DNA of 18,724 nt from Gp6-AA40 sp036742665 (lineage in GTDB: Bacteria; Acidobacteriota; Vicinamibacteria; Vicinamibacterales; UBA2999). Within the stretch, counting starts at the first letter, position 1, and every line of letters begins with the position of its first letter. The notes under the pieces are model-generated. The model had not been told where the DNA came from, did not search any database, and was given only the letters and a program-made list of their open reading frames with translations. The DNA is taken from contig DAINQP010000115.1 of the NCBI GenBank assembly GCA_036742665.1, forward strand, positions 1-18,724, given 5' to 3'. Positions 16,562-18,724 of this stretch are shown here, piece after piece. The translations under genes and the position numbers were made by a program.

Positions 16562-16567
16562 TCCTCA
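16562..16567 (-). promoter_or_regulatory. Ribosome binding site deciding the start at 16553
   Basis: TGAGGA on the minus strand lies 8 bases before the ATG at 16553. The longer in-frame start (GTG at 16577) overlaps the upstream stop and reads through this site, and adds residues in front of a complete signal peptide. Confidence 0.6.
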
Positions 16568-16573
16568 CTGTGA

Positions 16574-16954
16574 TCACTGAGCCGCCGGCGGCGCCTGCTG
16601 CCCGACCACGGTGCCATCAGCGCGCCTGACGCGCGTGAGGAGACCGGTGCGGCTGCCGTCCTTCGCCGGGCTGAAATCCACGGTAATCGTTTCGCCGGCT
16701 TTGAGGGTGGTCCGCGACCAGCCGGCGCGCACCAATTGGCCGGGTGTACGGCCCTCAATCTCCCACTGCACCTTGCCGCCATTGCCCTCGTCAACCGACA
16801 GAAAGATCCACACGTGTGGGTTCGTCCACTTCCATTCCGTGACCGTGCCGGTGAGCACCATCACCTTGTCACCGTCGAACGCCGAGTTGCTGTGGTGCGC
16901 GAGGGCGGTCGTCGCCGCCAGCAGTAGCGCGATGACACACGAACCGATTCTCAT
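16574..16954 (-). CDS. Secreted DUF6152-family protein
   Basis: The ATG at 16954, preceded by GGAGGAG, gives 126 residues, which is the usual size for single-domain DUF6152 proteins. The signal peptide (MRIGSCVIALLLAATTALA) is followed by the characteristic HHSNSAFDGDK mature N-terminus, the WKWTNPHVWIFLSV block (41-54), WEIEGRTPGQLVRAGWS (64-80) and a last beta-rich part. The frame is open far upstream, but that part lacks homology and overlaps the lectin-like gene, so it is discarded. The protein is expected in the periplasm; its role is unknown. It is the first clear gene of the operon with the next two secreted proteins. Its start codon overlaps the stop of a possible heme-motif micro-ORF. 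Confidence 0.88.
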   Translation of the reverse strand: MRIGSCVIALLLAATTALAHHSNSAFDGDKVMVLTGTVTEWKWTNPHVWIFLSVDEGNGGKVQWEIEGRTPGQLVRAGWSRTTLKAGETITVDFSPAKDGSRTGLLTRVRRADGTVVGQQAPPAAQ

Positions 16955-17082
16955 ATGTGCTCCTCCGCGATGGCACCGTGACATGAGGCGCATGACGGAT
17001 GGCCGAGAGCCTCGCAGAACTGTGGCGCACGAGGCTCGTGGATGGCGACGCACCGAGGCGCCGCCGTCCACCGAGGTCGCAT
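16951..17082 (-). CDS. Possible 43-residue micro-ORF with CxxCH heme-type motif
   Basis: An ATG at 17082-17080 shares one base with the stop of the lectin-like gene (TGATG), and the frame ends at a TGA at 16953-16951 that overlaps the DUF6152 start (ATGA). The ORF thus fills the 127-base gap exactly. The 43 residues include C11, C23 and the segment GHPSCASCHGAIAEEHI, in which CASCH matches the c-type heme site. There is no signal peptide, which heme c attachment would require, and no Shine-Dalgarno sequence, so reinitiation after the upstream gene would be needed. It may be the tail of a decayed cytochrome gene, a real small protein, or chance in GC-rich DNA. Confidence 0.25.
   Translation of the reverse strand: MRPRWTAAPRCVAIHEPRAPQFCEALGHPSCASCHGAIAEEHI
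16960..16966 (-). promoter_or_regulatory. Ribosome binding site deciding the start at 16954
   Basis: GGAGGAG on the minus strand lies 5 bases before the ATG at 16954. It fixes the start at the signal peptide and excludes the longer upstream frame. Confidence 0.75.
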
Positions 17083-17714
17083 CAGTTCGCGAAGCAGTAG
17101 AAGTATCCATTGCCGCCCGTGGCGACGAGATTCTGCTGCGAGCAGCCTTTCGAACTGTGCGCGGCGTTCCATGAGGTCGGCGCCGCACCGCCTCCCTGTT
17201 TGTTGTGGTGGCCAACCATCGCCCCGCCGCTCGCCTCGGCGCTGGTCCAGTTGCCGCATGGCGCATCACCGGTCTGCAAGGTTCCATCCGCCTGCGAGCC
17301 GGTGAGGATGTCGTGCTGGTTGCCCGGGACCGGCGTGCCTTTCTCGGTCAGCGATGTTTCGCCGCCGAGATTGTTGGCATCGGAATGCAGATCAGCCACC
17401 GACTTGGCGACCACCATACCCTTCGCATTCATCCACGGCCCCTTGCCGATACGATCGCGCGCGTTCACCGCCGGCTGTCCGGCCGCGGCCGCGGCGCTCA
17501 AATACGCGCGCCACGTGCGGTTGCCAGCGCCGGCGGCCGCGCCGAGCGTTTGACACTGCTTATCGGCGCCGGCGAGTCCACCGAGATTCGCCCCGTTGCC
17601 AGGTCCGGCGCTGGTGATGAAAAAACTCATTTGATTCTGCTGCGCAAAGACCGCCAGGGATCCGACAGCCGCCAACGCTGCTATCCCGATTGCGGCTGAA
17701 ATCAAGTTCCTCAT
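17082..17714 (-). CDS. Secreted lectin-like protein (GLAGADxxCQ family)
   Basis: The ATG at 17714, six bases after GAGGAG, gives 210 residues with a signal peptide (about residues 1-25, ending in VFAQQ). The mature protein starts SFFITSAGPGNGANLGGLAGADKQCQTLG, a signature of a widespread secreted family with a C-type-lectin/DUF1554-like fold. Further landmarks are TWRAYLS (67-73), a W94 segment, GDAPCGNWTSAEA (149-161) and the end GCSQQNLVATGGNGYFYCF. Four Cys (C54, C153, C191, C207) could form two disulfides. The family is thought to bind sugars or surfaces, but this is not proven for this member. It is read from a promoter in the gap before the kinase-like remnant, and may be followed by the secreted three-gene operon. 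Confidence 0.87.
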   Translation of the reverse strand: MRNLISAAIGIAALAAVGSLAVFAQQNQMSFFITSAGPGNGANLGGLAGADKQCQTLGAAAGAGNRTWRAYLSAAAAAGQPAVNARDRIGKGPWMNAKGMVVAKSVADLHSDANNLGGETSLTEKGTPVPGNQHDILTGSQADGTLQTGDAPCGNWTSAEASGGAMVGHHNKQGGGAAPTSWNAAHSSKGCSQQNLVATGGNGYFYCFAN

Positions 17715-17720
17715 GAGAAT

Positions 17721-17726
17721 CTCCTC
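17721..17726 (-). promoter_or_regulatory. Ribosome binding site deciding the start at 17714
   Basis: GAGGAG on the minus strand lies six bases before the ATG at 17714, directly ahead of the signal peptide. It rules out the longer in-frame start near 17783. Confidence 0.75.
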
Positions 17727-17741
17727 TGTGAATCGCCGGCG

Positions 17742-17747
17742 ATCATA
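17742..17747 (-). promoter_or_regulatory. Possible -10 box of the lectin-like gene
   Basis: TATGAT on the minus strand differs from TATAAT by one base and would give a leader of about 20 bases before the ATG at 17714. The matching -35 region 17 bases upstream (GTCTTC) is poor, so this is a suggestion only. Confidence 0.3.
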
Positions 17748-17787
17748 GCGCGAGCATGCGGTACGAAGACCCTTGTCGTTCACGACG

Positions 17788-18098
17788 TTACTGCCCCTTG
17801 GCGGCGACCCGCTTCAGCTCTTCGGTCCAATTCATCACCACGTGAATGACACCGTCGTCTTTCGCGTCGGCGACGGGAAAGACCATGAGCAGTTTCTGAC
17901 CGTCTGATGTCGAGTCGTAGTCGCGGTAGTACATGACGATATTTAAATCCCGTCGCATTGACGAGCGATTCATTCGAGAGACGGAACTCACTGCTGGTGT
18001 CGATGTCCACCGAGCGCAGGCGATTGCCGGCTGCCGTGCTGACCGACGGAAGAAGAGGCGATTTCCCTTTTCGACCAGAACAGCCACGAGCCGCCGTT
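17788..18098 (-). pseudogene. Frameshifted C-terminal remnant of a WD40/PD40-type kinase or TolB-like protein
   Basis: Pieces of one recognisable C-terminal sequence appear in order on the minus strand but in changing frames: NGGSWLFWS (18098-18072), then KGNRLFFRR (from 18069), then NRLRSVDIDTSSEFRLSNES (from 18025, running on to about 17933), then YYRDYDSTSDGQKLLMVFPV with the end VVMNWTEELKRVAAKG (17931 to the TAA at 17790-17788). In intact acidobacterial serine/threonine kinases with PD40 propellers, and in TolB-like proteins, the same blocks lie in one frame as the last blade and tail. At least three frameshifts are needed and no kinase or further blades remain to the right. It is a decayed gene end, not expressed as a protein. 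Sequencing error is an alternative for single shifts but unlikely for all. Confidence 0.7.
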
Positions 18099-18256
18099 CC
18101 ACGTGATTCGGATGACCCGGCCGGTCTGCGGGTAAGGACCGAGCGGCGTGCCGGGACCGTGGACCAAGCGGTGGGCGGATTATGCCGGGCGGGGCCGCCC
18201 GGCTCTCATCGGGGCCGTCTTGACGCGGTGATCCCACACCGCGAGCCTGACGCGCG
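18099..18256. other. Noncoding spacer between remnant and hairpin
   Basis: Short open frames run through this stretch, but none has a recognisable product, ribosome site or family motif. A weak trace (PLGPYPQTGRVIRI in the frame of the NGGSW block) may be a further piece of the decayed gene. I see nothing else. Confidence 0.4.
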
Positions 18257-18286
18257 GGAGTGAGCCGCGGCGCTGCGGCTCACTCC
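18257..18286 (-). terminator. Strong hairpin terminator after TonB-dependent receptor gene
   Basis: GGAGTGAGCCGC (18257-18268) and GCGGCTCACTCC (18275-18286) form a perfect 12-bp stem with a six-base loop. It begins eight bases beyond the receptor stop codon at 18294. There is no T-run after it on the minus strand, so it may need Rho or act mainly in RNA stabilisation. Confidence 0.7.
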
Positions 18287-18293
18287 GCGACGA

Positions 18294-18724
18294 TCAGAAA
18301 TCCACCTGCACGTTGAACCGCATGAATCGCGGCAAGAGCACCGCCGTTGGCTGCATCCATCGTGCCCCGTTCGTCGCCGGGTCGTACACCGTCTCGTACG
18401 TCGTCGGCGTGTTGGCGTTGAGCAGGTTGTAGACGTCCAGACCAACGTTCGCCCTGTACCGGCCAAAGCGCAGGACCTTCGCGAAGCGCATATCGACGTT
18501 GTTGATGCGGTCACCGTACACCTCGCCGGGCAGCACGAGGTTCACGTCCTGCTGCGCCAGCCCGGTGGCCAGCGGCCGGCCGGTGGCCGCCAGGAACTGC
18601 GCGGCGTTCATGCGGAAGGTCGCCGTCCGCGACGCGCCGTTGGTGCCCGGGTCGGCGCCCGGCTGCGCGTTGGCCTGCGAGCGGAAGATGCCGCTGACCA
18701 GCACGTCCACCTTGGGCACCGTGT
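18294..18724 (-). CDS. TonB-dependent receptor, C-terminal part (partial)
   Basis: The frame is open at the right edge and ends at the TGA at 18296-18294, so only about the last 143 residues are seen. They are alternating beta-strand sequence of an outer-membrane barrel: VPKVDVLVSGIFRSQ, GDRINNVDMRFAKVLRF, RYRANVGLDVYNLLNANTP and a final FMRFNVQVDF ending in Phe, the usual signal for barrel assembly by BAM. The NLLN(A/S)NTP block and the last strand are typical of the large acidobacterial receptors with an N-terminal carboxypeptidase-regulatory domain. The family imports siderophores, glycans or other large substrates using TonB energy; the ligand is unknown. A strong hairpin follows the stop. 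Confidence 0.88.
   Translation of the reverse strand, partial: TVPKVDVLVSGIFRSQANAQPGADPGTNGASRTATFRMNAAQFLAATGRPLATGLAQQDVNLVLPGEVYGDRINNVDMRFAKVLRFGRYRANVGLDVYNLLNANTPTTYETVYDPATNGARWMQPTAVLLPRFMRFNVQVDF

Noticed and set aside
16951..17259. 102-residue minus-strand frame ending in CASCH
   Set aside because: Its first 59 residues overlap the lectin-like gene out of frame and look random. Only the last 43 residues, after the ATG at 17082, are kept as a possible micro-ORF.
16955..17287. Long N-terminal extension of the DUF6152 protein
   Set aside because: It overlaps the lectin-like gene, lacks homology features and would bury a signal peptide that has its own GGAGGAG site.
17788..18237. 149-residue intact gene
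   Set aside because: Only the C-terminal part fits a family; the rest of this frame is random while the matching family blocks lie in the other two frames, so a pseudogene explains it better.

Overview
The window is high-GC DNA packed with genes on both strands. The gene families present fit a member of Acidobacteriota, probably of the Vicinamibacteria type: two DUF6152-like secreted proteins, a TonB-dependent receptor tail with the usual acidobacterial ending, a trypsin-like protein with a 'TNQR' motif, and the decayed end of a WD40/PD40-type kinase or TolB-like protein. This assignment is inferred from gene content; the window holds no rRNA or marker gene. I saw no tRNA, rRNA, CRISPR array or insertion sequence.

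Region 1 (1-6195, minus strand) is one tightly packed operon read leftward from a 50-bp divergent intergenic region. In transcription order it encodes a zinc-ribbon class I methyltransferase (C-methyltransferase-like), a PhyH-family Fe(II)/2-oxoglutarate dioxygenase, a 754-residue fusion of a GT-B-like glycosyl/glycerophosphotransferase with a degenerate FkbM methyltransferase domain, a GT-C membrane glycosyltransferase, and the start of a coiled-coil protein cut by the window edge.

Region 2 (6246-11060, plus strand) is the divergent partner operon: a WbqC-family protein, a polyprenyl-phosphate-type GT2 with two C-terminal membrane helices, a SAM methyltransferase, a NeuD/PglD-like acyltransferase, a beta-propeller glycosidase-like protein and an SDR oxidoreductase. 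The first four junctions overlap, with nested stop/start codons (ATGA, GTGA) at three of them and a 16-base overlap at the fourth. Regions 1 and 2 together look like a locus that makes or decorates a surface glycan containing methylated, acylated and possibly hydroxylated sugars.

Region 3 (11073-14490, plus strand) is a two-gene unit: a 610-residue orphan protein with less GC-biased codon use than its neighbours, then a secreted trypsin-fold protein whose catalytic His and Ser are both replaced, so it is predicted to be a pseudoprotease.

Region 4 (14517-17714, minus strand) encodes small secreted proteins: a lectin-like Cys-containing protein, a possible 43-residue CxxCH micro-ORF fitted exactly between two genes, a DUF6152 protein, a second secreted beta-rich protein, and a third protein that joins the domains of the previous two in one chain. 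Region 5 (17788-18724) holds the frameshifted kinase/TolB-like remnant, a perfect 12-bp hairpin, and the C-terminus of a TonB-dependent receptor that runs off the right edge.
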